A stretch of 64,000 bases of DNA, from assembly GCF_000418325.1 (NCBI RefSeq), contig NC_021658.1:124001-188000 (forward strand), read 5' to 3'. The position numbers and the translations under genes are program-made. Positions 52,668 to 61,857 of this stretch are shown in pieces; within the stretch, counting starts at the first letter, position 1, and each line of letters opens with the position of its first letter. Source of the stretch: Sorangium cellulosum So0157-2 (GTDB lineage: Bacteria > Myxococcota_A > Polyangia > Polyangiales > Polyangiaceae). The notes beneath the pieces are model-generated. The model was not told where the DNA came from. It did not search any database and saw nothing but the letters and a program-made list of their open reading frames with translations.

Positions 52668-53711
52668 ATGGAAACGCTTCGAAATTGGGGCGCGATCGCT
52701 CCAGGGCTCGTCGCGCTCGCGGCGTTCGCGGCGCTGGCCTGCTCCACCAGCCAAGGAGATGGGACGACCGACGGCGGCGGCAGCGCTGGAGGGCTCACCG
52801 GGCCTGGCGCGAGCGGCTCCGGCACGGGTGGCTCGTCGGCGACGGTCGGCTCGTCGGCGACGGTCGGCTCGTCGGCGACGGTCGGCTCGTCGGCGGGGGT
52901 TGGCGGCAGCGGCGGGCGCCCCGACTCGGGGGAAGCTGGCGCGGGCGCCGGCTCCGGCTCGGGCGGCTCCGGGGGCGAGGCGCAGAGCGCCGGTTGCGGC
53001 AGCGCGACGGCGCCGGCGAGCGGCCGCTTCAGCATCGATGTCGGGGGCACGACGCGCGAGTACATCCTCGCCGTACCGGACGGCTACGATGCGAACCGCG
53101 CTTACCGGCTGATCTTCGCCTGGCATCCCCGCGGCGGCTCGGCCGAGCAGGTCGCGACGGGGTTCGGCGGCGGCTACTACGGTCTCCAGAGCCGCGCCGC
53201 CGGCTCGGCGATCTTCGTCTCGCCCGAGGGCATCGACCAGGGCTGGGCGAACACGGGGGGCCGCGACATCGCGTTCCTCCGCGCCATGCTCGACCGCCTC
53301 CGCGGCGAGCTCTGCATCGACGAGAGCCGGATCTTTTCGACGGGGTTCAGCTACGGCGGCATGATGTCCTACGCGATCGGCTGCGCGATGGGCGACGTCT
53401 TCCGCGCCATCGCCCCCATGTCCGGCGCGCTCTACAGCGGCTGCGACGACGGCGACCACCCTGTGGCCATGTGGGGCGCCCACGGCGACGCCGACAACGT
53501 GGTTCCGCTCGACAATGGTCGGACCGCTCTCGATGTCTTCCTCGAGCGAAACGGCTGCGGTTCGCAGACCACGCCGGTCGACCCGAGCCCCTGCGTCAGC
53601 TACGAGGGCTGCGACGCGGGCTACCCCGTCGTCTGGTGTGAGTTCAGCGGCGGCCACGCCATGCCGAGCAATTCCGGTGAGTCGATCTGGCGCTTCTTTT
53701 CGCAGTTCTGA
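52668..53711 (+). CDS. PHB-depolymerase/feruloyl-esterase-like lipoprotein
   Basis: The 347-aa product begins at ATG 52668 behind AGGGAGG. It has a lipoprotein signal (APGLVALAAFAALAC), a Ser/Gly-rich linker with SSATVG repeated three times, and an esterase domain from about residue 115. TREYILAVPDGYDANRAYRL and FAWHPRGGSAEQ form the front. The nucleophile is in STGFSYGGMMSYAIG, the Asp in WGAHGDADNVVPLDNG and the His in EFSGGHAMPSNSGE. Such enzymes cut extracellular polyesters or ferulic acid esters of plant cell walls, which fits a soil degrader. Disulfide Cys are frequent. Confidence 0.88.
   Translation: METLRNWGAIAPGLVALAAFAALACSTSQGDGTTDGGGSAGGLTGPGASGSGTGGSSATVGSSATVGSSATVGSSAGVGGSGGRPDSGEAGAGAGSGSGGSGGEAQSAGCGSATAPASGRFSIDVGGTTREYILAVPDGYDANRAYRLIFAWHPRGGSAEQVATGFGGGYYGLQSRAAGSAIFVSPEGIDQGWANTGGRDIAFLRAMLDRLRGELCIDESRIFSTGFSYGGMMSYAIGCAMGDVFRAIAPMSGALYSGCDDGDHPVAMWGAHGDADNVVPLDNGRTALDVFLERNGCGSQTTPVDPSPCVSYEGCDAGYPVVWCEFSGGHAMPSNSGESIWRFFSQF
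52831..52902 (+). repeat. 18-bp tandem repeat in the lipoprotein linker
   Basis: Three exact copies and one degraded copy of GCTCGTCGGCGACGGTCG encode SSATVG repeats in the linker between the lipid anchor and the esterase domain. Such repeats can change linker length by slippage without a frameshift. Confidence 0.85.
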
Positions 53712-53760
53712 ACCAGCGCTCGCCCGAACGACATGCTCTTGCCTGGATAGGTGGATCCGA

Positions 53761-55013
53761 TGATGAAGATCGGGAATGATTCGATAAAGCTCTTGCTGAT
53801 TGGAGTCCTTGGCATCTGCTCTGGCGGGTGTGGTTCGTCCAGCGAGGATGGCAGCGCAGGGACGACGAGCAGCGGCTCTGGCGGGGCGGCGCCGAGCGGC
53901 CCTGGTGGAACGACGGGCACCGGTGACGGCGCCGGCGCGGGCGGCGCGGGCGGCGGAGTCGCCGGGACCGGTGGAGCCATGGAGACCGCTAGCAGCGGCG
54001 GCACCGGCGGGATGGTCGGCAACGGCGGCGGCGGCGGCAGCGGCGGCGGCGGCGTCGACGAGGCGACGATCGTCCCCGATCCTTCGTGGACCTGCGGTAT
54101 GCCCGGCGGCATTCCGCTCCCCACGCGCGGCGAGCTCGTCTTTCGGGCGACGCTCCAGCTCGGCGAGATCCACGATGTCGGGACCACCCAGTTCGGGCGC
54201 CGCCGCCTCCTCGACGTGAAGGGCGGCACGCTCGAGGGCGACAAGATCCAGGCCACGTTCCTCACGGGCGGCATGGACCTCGAGCTCACGCTGTCGAACG
54301 GATCCGTCGAGCTCGAGGAGATCAACATCCTGAGGGCGAGCGACGGCAGCCTCATCTACCTGCGGACCTGCGGTGTCGCCGCCGCCGGCGATTCGGTGGT
54401 CCGGGTCGTCCCGGACTTCGAGGTGGCGCAATCGAGCTCGCTCGCGTGGCTCAACACCGGGAAGTTCGCGGGCACGCGCGTCGTCGACGCCGAGGCGGGC
54501 ACGATCCAGCTCGACGTCTATGACATCGCCGACGTCGCCGCCGCGGAGCCGAAGGTCCAGCTCAAGGATCCCGAGGGCGTCCCCCATCAATCGTGGGAGT
54601 GCTCGACGGCGACCGGCGCGAGGGGCTCGAGCGTGTTCACCGAGACCGTCACGCTCGGCTCTTCCATCTCCGTCGGCGCGAGCAAGCGCGGCACGCGCAA
54701 CATCATTCCCATCACCGGGGGCACCGTCACCGGTGGCATGCTGCTCAGCGGCCTCTCGGGCTCGGTGCTCCCCGGAGGCGCGGACTACCAGCTCATCGGA
54801 GCGAGCACGGTCCTGGACGCCAGGTACGCGCTGTCGTCGAGTGACGGCGAGGTCATCGTGGTGAGGAACTGCGGACCGTTCGGCGCGCTCGTGCCGGTCT
54901 TCGAGACGCGCGCGGACGGCCCTTATGCGATCCTCAACACGAAGTCGTACGTGAGCTCCGACCCGGGCGGGGCGGCGGGTGGGGTGAGCCTCACCTTCTA
55001 CGAACGCAAATAG
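53761..55013 (+). CDS. Lipoprotein with two DUF3237 domains
   Basis: The 417-aa protein has a lipoprotein signal (LLLIGVLGICSGGC), a Gly/Ser/Thr-rich linker to about residue 105 and two related DUF3237-type beta domains. The first has LVFRATLQLGEIHDVG, then GRRRLLDVKGGTLEGDKIQA. The second has SSVFTETVTLGSSISVG and NIIPITGGTVTGGMLLSGLS with VLPGGADYQLIG and LDARYAL. DUF3237 is of unknown function. It lies 49 bp behind the esterase lipoprotein in the same direction, with AGGTGG before the ATG, so the two may be co-expressed on the cell surface. Confidence 0.75.
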
Positions 55014-55251
55014 CACAGCAAGTCGACGGAAACACAGGCGGCAGCCCGCCGTCGCGGACGAACAGCGCCCGCAGGTGCGCCGGGGACACCCTCTCCGGCG
55101 CGGCGGGGCGCGGGTCGGCGGCCGGGTCGCGCAGGGCCTCGAGGACGCGGGCGACGCGTCTTCAAGCGCGCCGTCCCTTCGCAACATACCCTAGCATCGT
55201 CTCTCCGCGGGCGGCGGCTCCCGGCGGCGCTACACGAGGGAGGTCCTGGCG

Positions 55252-56466
55252 ATGAACTTGTTTCCGGACGAGATGCGGCGCGATCCCTACCCCTTGTACG
55301 AGCAGATGCGGAGCAGCTCTCCCGCGCTCCACATCGCCCCGTTCGATCTCTGGATGATCTTCGATTACGACGGTGTGAAGCGGGCGCTGACCGACCACGA
55401 CGCGTTCAGCTCCGCCGTGACGCCCCCGACCGGCAAGGCCCCGGAGTGGATCGTCTTCTCCGACCCGCCGCGCCACACGAAGCTCCGCGGGATCGTCCAG
55501 CGGGCCTTCACGCCGCGATCCATCGCGGGCCTCGAGCCGCGCATCCGGGAGCTGTCGCGCGAGCTCCTGGACCAGCGGATCGAGCATGGGACGATGGACC
55601 TCGCGGTGGACTATGCGGGTCCGCTGCCCACGATGGTGATCGCCGAGATGATCGGCATTCCCGCCGAGGACCGGGCGCGCTTCATGCGCTGGAGCGAGGC
55701 GATCGTGAACCTCAGCCACACCCTCTCGGGGGGCGAGGAGGCGGCCAGGGTCGTGAGCGAGCACGCCGCGGTCAAGGAGGAGATGAAGGCCTATGTCGCG
55801 GACCTGCTCGAGGCGCGCCGGGGGGCGCCGGAGGACGACCTCTTGACCCGGCTCGTCGAGGCCGAGGTGGACGGCGAGCGGCTGAATGAGGACGAGCTCC
55901 TGAACTTCTTTCAGTTCCTCCTCGCGGCGGGCACCGAGACGACCACGAACCTGATCGACAACGCGATCCTGTGCTTGCTCGAGAGCCCGTCGGAGCTGGC
56001 GCGCGTCCGGGCGGCGCCCGATCTCGTGCCCTCTGCGATCGAGGAGGTCCTGCGCTATCGCTCGCCGCTCCAGATGGTGTTCCGCGAGACGAGGCGTGCG
56101 GTCGAGGTGCATGGCCAAGCGATCCCGGCGGGGAAGCTGGTGCTGCCCGTGATCGGCTCGGCGAACCGGGATTCTCGGCAGTTCCGCGACCCTGGCCGGT
56201 TCGACGTCGCGCGCGATCCCAACCCGCACGTCGGGTTCGGGCACGGCATCCACTTCTGCATCGGGGCGTCGCTGGCGCGCCTGGAGGCCCGGATCGCGCT
56301 GCCGGATCTCCTCACGCGGCTGAGGGGCCTGGCGCTGGCGAGCGACGAGCCGTGGGAGCCGCGCAAGGCGCTCATCGTGCACGGCCCGGCGCGCCTGCCG
56401 GTCTGCTTCGAGCCGGGGAGGCGCGCCGGCGCGGGCGCGGCGGGGGCGCACGCGGCCAGTCCATGA
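55252..56466 (+). CDS. Cytochrome P450
   Basis: The 404-aa soluble P450 has the oxygen-binding I-helix LLAAGTETTTNLIDNAIL (A-G-x-E-T), the K-helix E-x-x-R in AIEEVLRYRSPLQMVFRET and the heme loop VGFGHGIHFCIGASLARLEA with the Cys ligand. WIVFSDPPRHTKLRGIVQ is typical of bacterial class I enzymes, which need a ferredoxin and reductase; none is adjacent. GGGAGG lies about 9 nt before the ATG. The substrate is unknown. There is no biosynthetic cluster around it. Confidence 0.95.
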   Translation: MNLFPDEMRRDPYPLYEQMRSSSPALHIAPFDLWMIFDYDGVKRALTDHDAFSSAVTPPTGKAPEWIVFSDPPRHTKLRGIVQRAFTPRSIAGLEPRIRELSRELLDQRIEHGTMDLAVDYAGPLPTMVIAEMIGIPAEDRARFMRWSEAIVNLSHTLSGGEEAARVVSEHAAVKEEMKAYVADLLEARRGAPEDDLLTRLVEAEVDGERLNEDELLNFFQFLLAAGTETTTNLIDNAILCLLESPSELARVRAAPDLVPSAIEEVLRYRSPLQMVFRETRRAVEVHGQAIPAGKLVLPVIGSANRDSRQFRDPGRFDVARDPNPHVGFGHGIHFCIGASLARLEARIALPDLLTRLRGLALASDEPWEPRKALIVHGPARLPVCFEPGRRAGAGAAGAHAASP

Positions 56467-56592
56467 GGGAGCCCTCGAGGGCGTCCTGGGGCGGTGGTCG
56501 GAGCGTTACGCAACGAGTCGAGTCCCTGCGGCGCTGCTGCCGCACGTCGACAGGCGTGGAGGCGCTTCGGCGCGGTCGTGGGCCGGCAGGGC

Positions 56593-57927
56593 TCAGCTCA
56601 GCCCGTCGAGCACCTCGGCGAGCGACGCGGCGACGATGGCCCGCTCAAGCCACCGTTCCAGCGTCTCCGGATCCTTCTCGGCCAGGATGCGCTCCCGCGC
56701 GACGTCCGGCACGGCGATGCCGCGAACCCGGAGCGCGGTCAGCACGGCACGCGCCGCCTCCTCGGCGCGCCCTTCTTTGTGGCCTTCCCTGCGGCCTTCC
56801 CTGCGGCCTTCCGTTCGCTCCTCGGCGCGAAGCTTCCTCTCATAATCCTCGAACCACGCCCGGATCTCTGCGCTCACCTCGTCCTCCTTGTCGATCGCCG
56901 GCTCCTGGGTGCGCCGGCCGAGCTGGATGGCGGCGAGCAGCCGCAGCAGCGTCGCTCAGCTGCGGCCTTCGTTGTGGCCTTCCCTGCGGCCTTCGTTGTG
57001 GCCTTCCCTGCGGCCTTCGTTGTGGCCTTCCCTGCGGCCTTCGTTGTGGCCTTCCCTGCGGCCTTCGTTGTGGCCTTCCCTGCGGCCTTCGTTGTGGCCT
57101 TCCCTGCGGCCTTCGTTGTGGCCTTCCCTGCGGCCTTCGTTGTGGCCTTCCCTGCGGCCTTCGCTGCGGCCTTCCCTGCGGCCTTCCGTTCGCGCCTCGG
57201 CCCGAAGCTTCCGCTCGTACTCCTCGACCCACGCCCGGATCTCTGCGCTCACCTCGTCCTCCTCGTCGATTGCCGGCTCCTCGGTTCCGAGCCGGAAGTG
57301 TATCAGCAGCGGCGTAGCGATGCTCTTCTCCCAGGCATCGTCCGGCAGCGCCGCGAGATCGGCCAGCGCCTCGCGCAGGACGCGGCCCGAGCCGAGCAGG
57401 CGCAGCATCAGCGTCGCGCGCGTCCGGGGCAGCTCCGCGAGCACCACCACCCGCGTTACGAGGCCGGGCACGGCGTGGTAGACGCCTGGTTGCGCCGGCT
57501 CGCAGCGGTAGGCGTCAAGCACGGTCTCCGGACGGCCCGGGCTGATGACGACCAGCGCAGGGAACGCCACCGGCTGCTGCGGCGGCGCGTCGGCGTCCTC
57601 GTCCGGCGCGACGGCGCCGGCGGCGCCGGCAGCGGCGCGGGCGCGGCGTTCGAGCTCGTGATGCCACGTGAGCTGCTTGCGCAGACACCGCCGGACCTGA
57701 CGGAGGCTCGGCGTGCCGTGGAACGGCTCGAACAGGCTTGGCTCCGCGGCGAGCGCTCCGAGCAGGCCCATCCTGGCGCGCTCGGCGTCTCGCGCTGGAT
57801 CAGGCACGCTGAAGACGTCGATCTTCTGGGTCGCCGCCAGGACCTCGACCTCGGTCTCCGCCGCCGAGACGAGGCTCAACCCGTCGCGCAGCAAGCTCTT
57901 CGCGAACTGGTCAGAGCGGTTGTGCAT
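56593..57927 (-). pseudogene. PD-(D/E)XK-transposase-like protein with REGHNEGR repeats, split by in-frame TGA
   Basis: The first part (56956-57927, 323 aa) starts MHNRSDQFAKSLLRDGLSLV, which resembles the Rpn/PD-(D/E)XK nuclease-transposase family common in Sorangium. It runs through a helical region (VSAEIRAWVEEYERKLRAEA) into eight copies of an 8-aa repeat (REGHNEGR) and then TGA at 56956. The same frame continues behind the stop with a second copy of the module (EPAIDKEDEVSAEIRAWFED, then RTEGRREG) and a C-terminal domain (VPDVARERILAEKDPETLER) to 56593. So one gene of about 444 codons is split by one stop after a partial internal duplication. Readthrough is possible but unproved. Confidence 0.65.
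56964..57155 (-). repeat. Eight exact copies of a 24-bp repeat in a coding region
   Basis: The plus-strand unit is GGCCTTCGTTGTGGCCTTCC followed by CTGC, repeated eight times without change and then in variant form to about 57190. On the minus strand it encodes REGHNEGR. The charge pattern predicts a long polar helix. Confidence 0.95.
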
Positions 57928-58285
57928 CGGGGGACGAGGCTAATCCATCATCGCGTCATGCGCCATCTCGAATCGATGAGAAGACGCGAGCTGAGGCATC
58001 GTCGCGCCGCCGTGCATGAACGACAATCGCTTACTGGCATGGGGAGCCAGTTGTGTGAAAATCGTTGTCGATCGCTTTTTTTTTAGCTGCGTGGGGAACG
58101 AGCGAGTCGCCGGACCGGGGGCAAGGCAGAGAGACTGCAGGGGTACGCGCGCCCGACCGCTGCCATGACATCAACTGCCGTGATGGGGTGGCGTTGGCAG
58201 CGGTAAGAAGGAAGAAGGTGTCCGCAACGGCGGCGGCCGACCTTGGTTGGCGTCGCGCAGGACCAGCGGCAGGTCCGGGCCGGCG
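57928..58285. other. Intergenic region with an A/T-tract
   Basis: The 358-bp gap holds the promoter side of the split gene on the left and the end of the radC-type gene on the right. A run of eleven T (58074-58084) follows GATCG, but no stable stem precedes it. No gene is found. Confidence 0.35.
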
Positions 58286-58915
58286 TCAGCGACGGAGCAC
58301 GGAGGAGAAGCGCCCGGCGGGGGTGACGATGACGTGATCGGCGAGGGGCACGCCGATGAGGTGCGCGGCGTGCTCGACGGCGTTGGTCAGCTCGACGTCC
58401 TCGTCCGTGGGCTTGGGATCGCCGCTCGGATGGTTGTGGCAGAGCACGAACGAGGCGGCGGCCATCTCGAGGGCGGCGCGCAGCACGTCGGTCTGCTGGA
58501 CGACGATGGCGGTGAGGCCGCCGCGCGAGAGCATGCGGACGCCGCGCACGCCGTGGTGGACGTCGAGCGCGGCCATCCAGAGCTCCTCGTGGACGAGCGG
58601 TGCGAGCGTGGGCTCGAAGAAGCGGGCGATGTCGCGCGGCGAGCGCAGGCGCCTCGGGCGGCGGGAGCGCGCGGCGTGGACGCGCCGGCCGAGCTCGAGG
58701 GCGGCGAGCAGGCGCTGGGCGTCGTGGAGGCCGAGCTCGGTGCGCTGCGCGAGCGCGTGGGGCGCGAGGCGCCCGAGCTCGAGCAGGCCGTGCAGGCCGA
58801 GCACGCGCGAGGCGGCGCCGGGGATGCCGAGCACCAGGTCGACGAGCGTGGCCTCCGGGGCGGTGAGCACGTCGACGAGCGGGGCGGCGGGGAGGCTGTC
58901 GACCGCGTCGCTCAT
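58286..58915 (-). CDS. radC: RadC-family JAB/MPN-domain protein
   Basis: The 209-aa protein has the N-terminal helix-hairpin-helix-like part (TELGLHDAQRLLAALELG) and the JAB (MPN+) metal site: Glu in VHEELWMAALDVHHGVRG, and FVLCHNHPSGDPKPTDEDVE (H-x-H-x7-D). It ends LADHVIVTPAGRFSSVLR. In spite of the name, a DNA-repair role for RadC is not proved; it is often tied to mobile DNA. Its ATG overlaps the stop of the 32-aa ORF by ATGA. Confidence 0.9.
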   Translation of the reverse strand: MSDAVDSLPAAPLVDVLTAPEATLVDLVLGIPGAASRVLGLHGLLELGRLAPHALAQRTELGLHDAQRLLAALELGRRVHAARSRRPRRLRSPRDIARFFEPTLAPLVHEELWMAALDVHHGVRGVRMLSRGGLTAIVVQQTDVLRAALEMAAASFVLCHNHPSGDPKPTDEDVELTNAVEHAAHLIGVPLADHVIVTPAGRFSSVLRR

Positions 58916-59010
58916 GGCGCCCCCGTGGCGGTGTCGATGGGCGGCGGCGCGAGGGCCGCGGGGATGTCGGCGAGCGCGGTCGTGGAGGCGCGCTGCGCGG
59001 CGCGGCTCAT
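58912..59010 (-). CDS. 32-aa small protein coupled to sigma factor and RadC
   Basis: ATG 59010 overlaps the sigma factor stop by ATGA, and the TGA of this ORF overlaps the radC ATG by ATGA. The product starts MSRAAQRASTTALADIPAAL and continues with a Pro-rich stretch ending DTATGAP. Without this ORF there would be a 91-bp untranslated gap in an otherwise overlapping operon. The double overlap supports translation. The function could be a small regulator, or only translational relay. Confidence 0.55.
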   Translation of the reverse strand: MSRAAQRASTTALADIPAALAPPPIDTATGAP

Positions 59011-59648
59011 CGCGGCCACCTCCGGGAGCGGGTGAGGGCGCGGGCGAAGAGGCGGCGCGCGAGGCGGAGGCGGGTGGCGACCGTGGGGCGGGGGAGCGAG
59101 AGGGAGGCGGCGATCTCGTGCGACGTGACGCCGGTGGCGGCGAGCGCCAGGATCTCGCGCAGCTCGGGGCGGAGACGGTGGAAGGCGCGCAGGAGGCCGC
59201 GCGCGACGAGGCGGGCCTCTGGAGAGGGGGCGGCGAGCGCGGAGAGGCGGTGAGGATCGAGCGGGGGCGCCTCGTGCCGGCGGTAGGCTTTGTCGCGGTA
59301 GTGCGATGCCTGTCGCGCGGCGACCCCGGCGAGCCAGGCGCGGAGGGCGTCGGCGGGAGCAGCGGAAGGGGAGGGGCGGAAGCGGCCGGCGCGCATGCTG
59401 CGCCAGGCGCCGAGGACGGTGTCCTGGGTGAGGTCGTCGAGATCGGCGGGGAGAACGCCGCGGGCGCGGAGGGTGCGGCGGATGAGCGGGCGCTGTTCGA
59501 GGAGCGCGGCGGGGTCGAGGTAGACGGCGGGGGGAGGGGGCTGGTGAGGGGTCCTGGGCGGGCGGGCGAGGCGGTTGCGAGCTGCGGGGCGGGGGCGGCG
59601 GCGGGAGGGCGGATCGATCTCGTCGGGGCGTGGGCGTACGGTTTCCAT
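59007..59648 (-). CDS. ECF-type RNA polymerase sigma factor
   Basis: Starting at ATG 59648 behind GAGG, the product is 213 aa. A Pro/Arg-rich N-terminus of about 40 residues comes first. Region 2 follows (LEQRPLIRRTLRARGV, then DLDDLTQDTVLGAWRSMRAG, the typical D-x-x-Q-D-T-x-L core), and region 4 (FHRLRPELREILALAATGVT, then SHEIAASLSLPRPTVATRLR). No anti-sigma gene is next to it; instead a 32-aa ORF and radC follow in coupled form. Confidence 0.85.
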   Translation of the reverse strand: METVRPRPDEIDPPSRRRPRPAARNRLARPPRTPHQPPPPAVYLDPAALLEQRPLIRRTLRARGVLPADLDDLTQDTVLGAWRSMRAGRFRPSPSAAPADALRAWLAGVAARQASHYRDKAYRRHEAPPLDPHRLSALAAPSPEARLVARGLLRAFHRLRPELREILALAATGVTSHEIAASLSLPRPTVATRLRLARRLFARALTRSRRWPR

Positions 59649-60587
59649 GTCGGACCTCATACCCCCGAGTCCCGTTCAGAATAATGATCTGGCGGATCGG
59701 ATTTGCTGAATCTGCCAGTTCGTACGTGGCGTGATCACGAAAGCGCCGCCCGCGGGTGGTGGTAATACCGCCGGGCGGCGCGACCGAAACCCGCGTCGAA
59801 ACCTGAACCGCCCGGCCGCTGATCGGCCGGTCCGTCGCAGGGCCATTCCTCTCGGCAGGGTACGGCATCGAGGTCGACGGCGGAAAGAGCTACCCCGATC
59901 GATTCTCTGATTACGCCGCAGGAACCGCGCTCGTCGGAGTTAGGGAGACCAGCACGAGGTTGATCCATCTTCTCGACAAGGACCACAAGGCGGATCGAAA
60001 CAGAGGGTACGTCCGTGACCCTGGCTGGGCAATCGAGGAGCTCAGGGCGGTGCAGGCACCTCCCTCAGATCAGGCTGGGCTCTTTCCTGGGCCGTCCATC
60101 AATCTATGGCACCATCCCGACTCCAGACTTCCTCTGAAGAAGTTATGACCAGCGCGAAGGTTGGTGGAGCCTACCGGGTCGTGGCGCAGCGCGCACGCTC
60201 GGACACCTTACCGGGAAAACGCACGCCCCGCGGGCGCCGGAGCTCCCGGGCGCCACGTCGCGGCCTCTCGCCGCGACCCGTGGCTAAGCCCTCCCGCCCG
60301 GGCGCGCTCATGGCCTGCGCCGCCGCTCCTCCCGAGTTTGCGATCTGAATGTCGCCGGCGGCGACCATGCACGCTCGACTCACCGAAGTCTTGCGCAACG
60401 CCGCAATCCATTGCGGTTCATGACAGGCCGTTGCGCTCCCCTCGTCGCCGTCCTCATGCGCTGCGCCAACACATCACCGTGTCTCGCGCCGGCACATCTG
60501 TTGCCGTGTCGCGACGCCGCAACGAAACCACGGCATGTCGCCACCGCGGCAGGCCAGATCCATATGACATCACAGGAGGTTTCGCCC
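59649..60587. other. 939-bp region with a possible gene remnant
   Basis: The left part holds the sigma factor promoter. From about 59855 to 60148 (plus strand) a frame without an obvious start encodes GYGIEVDGGKSYPDRFSDYA, then LIHLLDKDHKADRNRGYVRD, LFPGPSINLWHHPDSRLPLK and a stop. The residue mix is protein-like, and the AT content is higher than around it, so it may be the end of a decayed or horizontally acquired gene; I do not recognise it. The right part (60150-60560) shows nothing but a relatively low GC content. Confidence 0.35.
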
Positions 60588-61472
60588 GTGAGTGAATCCC
60601 CGATGTTTTCGACCATGGTCCTCCCCCCGGATCTCGTCGCGGACGACGTGATCGGTCTCCGCGATCAGATGAGCGCGCGCATCGCGGCGGTGCTTCGGCC
60701 CAGAGGCGGCAAGCGCAAGGAGGCCGACGCGCCGCTGCCCAAGGGGCTCGAGCCCCTCGCGGCGCTGCCGCCGCACATCGACAGACCGTGGAGGCGCTTC
60801 GACGCGGCCGCGACAGAGCTCCAGGGGTTCCGCAGCCTGCGGGCGAGCGCGCAGGCCGATCAGCGCCATTCGGCGGCGAGCGAGGAGGAGCGGAGCGCGG
60901 CGAACACCGACGTCGACGACCGGTGGCGCGCGTTCGAGCAGTGGAACGCGGGGGCCGCCGGGCTCTCCGACGATGGGCAGACGCCGGCGCCGTCGGAGGC
61001 GCGCTGGCTCTATGCGCAGCTCTTCCCGGCGCCCGAGGGGCTTCGCTTCATCACGCGCAGGCCCCGGGTCCAGTGGGCCGCGATGGTCCAGCGGATGAAG
61101 ACGCTGGAGGAGGAGCGCGCGCAGGCGGTGATCGAGGGGTTCGGCGGGACCCGGCATCACCGGCAGCTCGTCGCCGCCCACGCGCGCTTCGGCGAGGCGT
61201 ACGGCTTCACGAACGTGGTCCTCGCCAACGAGGGAGCGCCGACCGACGGCCGGCCGCAGTGGAGCGCCGCCCGGGATGCGCTGCGCAGCCTGATCCAGAA
61301 GATCGAGAGCCACGCCGATCCGGAGATCCCGGGGAGCGAGGCCCTCGCCGCGTTCCTGCTGGCGCCCTACGTCGAGATGGTCGACGACCTCGCCAGGCCC
61401 CGTCGAAGAGCCCCCGCCAGGAAGCCCGAAGCCGTCCCGGCGCCCCCGCCCGAGGCGGGCGGCATGCCGTGA
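60588..61472 (+). CDS. Hypothetical protein, 294 aa
   Basis: GTG 60588 is the best start because GGAGG lies 8 nt upstream; the frame is open further upstream but without a ribosome site. The protein is helical and charged: LPPDLVADDVIGLRDQMSAR, SEARWLYAQLFPAPEGLRFI, QWAAMVQRMKTLEEERAQAV and GTRHHRQLVAAHARFGEAYG, ending in a Pro/Ala/Arg tail. No signal peptide, membrane helix or catalytic motif is seen. I do not recognise it. Similar families of uncharacterised proteins are common in large myxobacterial genomes. Confidence 0.65.
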   Translation: MSESPMFSTMVLPPDLVADDVIGLRDQMSARIAAVLRPRGGKRKEADAPLPKGLEPLAALPPHIDRPWRRFDAAATELQGFRSLRASAQADQRHSAASEEERSAANTDVDDRWRAFEQWNAGAAGLSDDGQTPAPSEARWLYAQLFPAPEGLRFITRRPRVQWAAMVQRMKTLEEERAQAVIEGFGGTRHHRQLVAAHARFGEAYGFTNVVLANEGAPTDGRPQWSAARDALRSLIQKIESHADPEIPGSEALAAFLLAPYVEMVDDLARPRRRAPARKPEAVPAPPPEAGGMP

Positions 61473-61857
61473 ACCCATCCGGGTGACCTGGCTCGTCCAC
61501 GCGGGAGATGGGTGGCACCCGTCTCCCGGTGGACGTGCCTCCAACAAAAGACGGGTGGCACCCATCTCCGCGGTGGACGTGCCTCCAACAAAAGACGGGT
61601 GGCACCCATCTCCGCGGTGGACGTGCCTCCAACAAAAGACGGGTGGCACCCATCTCCGCGGTGGACGTGCCTCCAACAAAAGATGGGTGGCACCCGTCTC
61701 CGCGCTGGAGAGGCCTCCCTCCGACCCCGCGATCCTGGCCAGTTCTTCCCGCCAGCGCGCTGGTGCAAGCCCCCCGCGATGCGGCGGCGGCCATCGCCGC
61801 CCCCGGCCAGGCTCGAGCGTGCTGGCACCGCCGGCCCCGCTGATGCAGGATCCACCC
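61473..61857. other. Intergenic stretch containing 44-bp repeats
   Basis: No gene is visible. The left half is filled by the 44-bp repeats. The right half (61704-61857) is the likely promoter region of the toxin-antitoxin pair. Confidence 0.4.
61528..61703. repeat. Four tandem copies of a 44-bp repeat with inner palindrome
   Basis: The units start at 61528, 61572, 61616 and 61660. Each reads GGTGGACGTGCCTCCAACAA and continues AAGACGGGTGGCACCCATCTCCGC. Each contains the palindrome GGGTG-G-CACCC. Copies two and three are nearly exact; the others differ by a few bases. A partial copy (GATGGGTGGCACCCGTCTCC) lies just before the first. The length is not a multiple of three, so this is not a coding repeat. 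Confidence 0.92.

Noticed and set aside
58071..58085. Run of eleven T considered as a terminator
   Set aside because: The bases before it form at best a 4-bp stem (ATCG/CGAT), too weak for intrinsic termination.
61528..61703. The 44-bp repeats considered as a CRISPR or as coding repeats
   Set aside because: Units are directly adjacent with no spacers. The unit length is not a multiple of three, so any reading frame changes with each copy.
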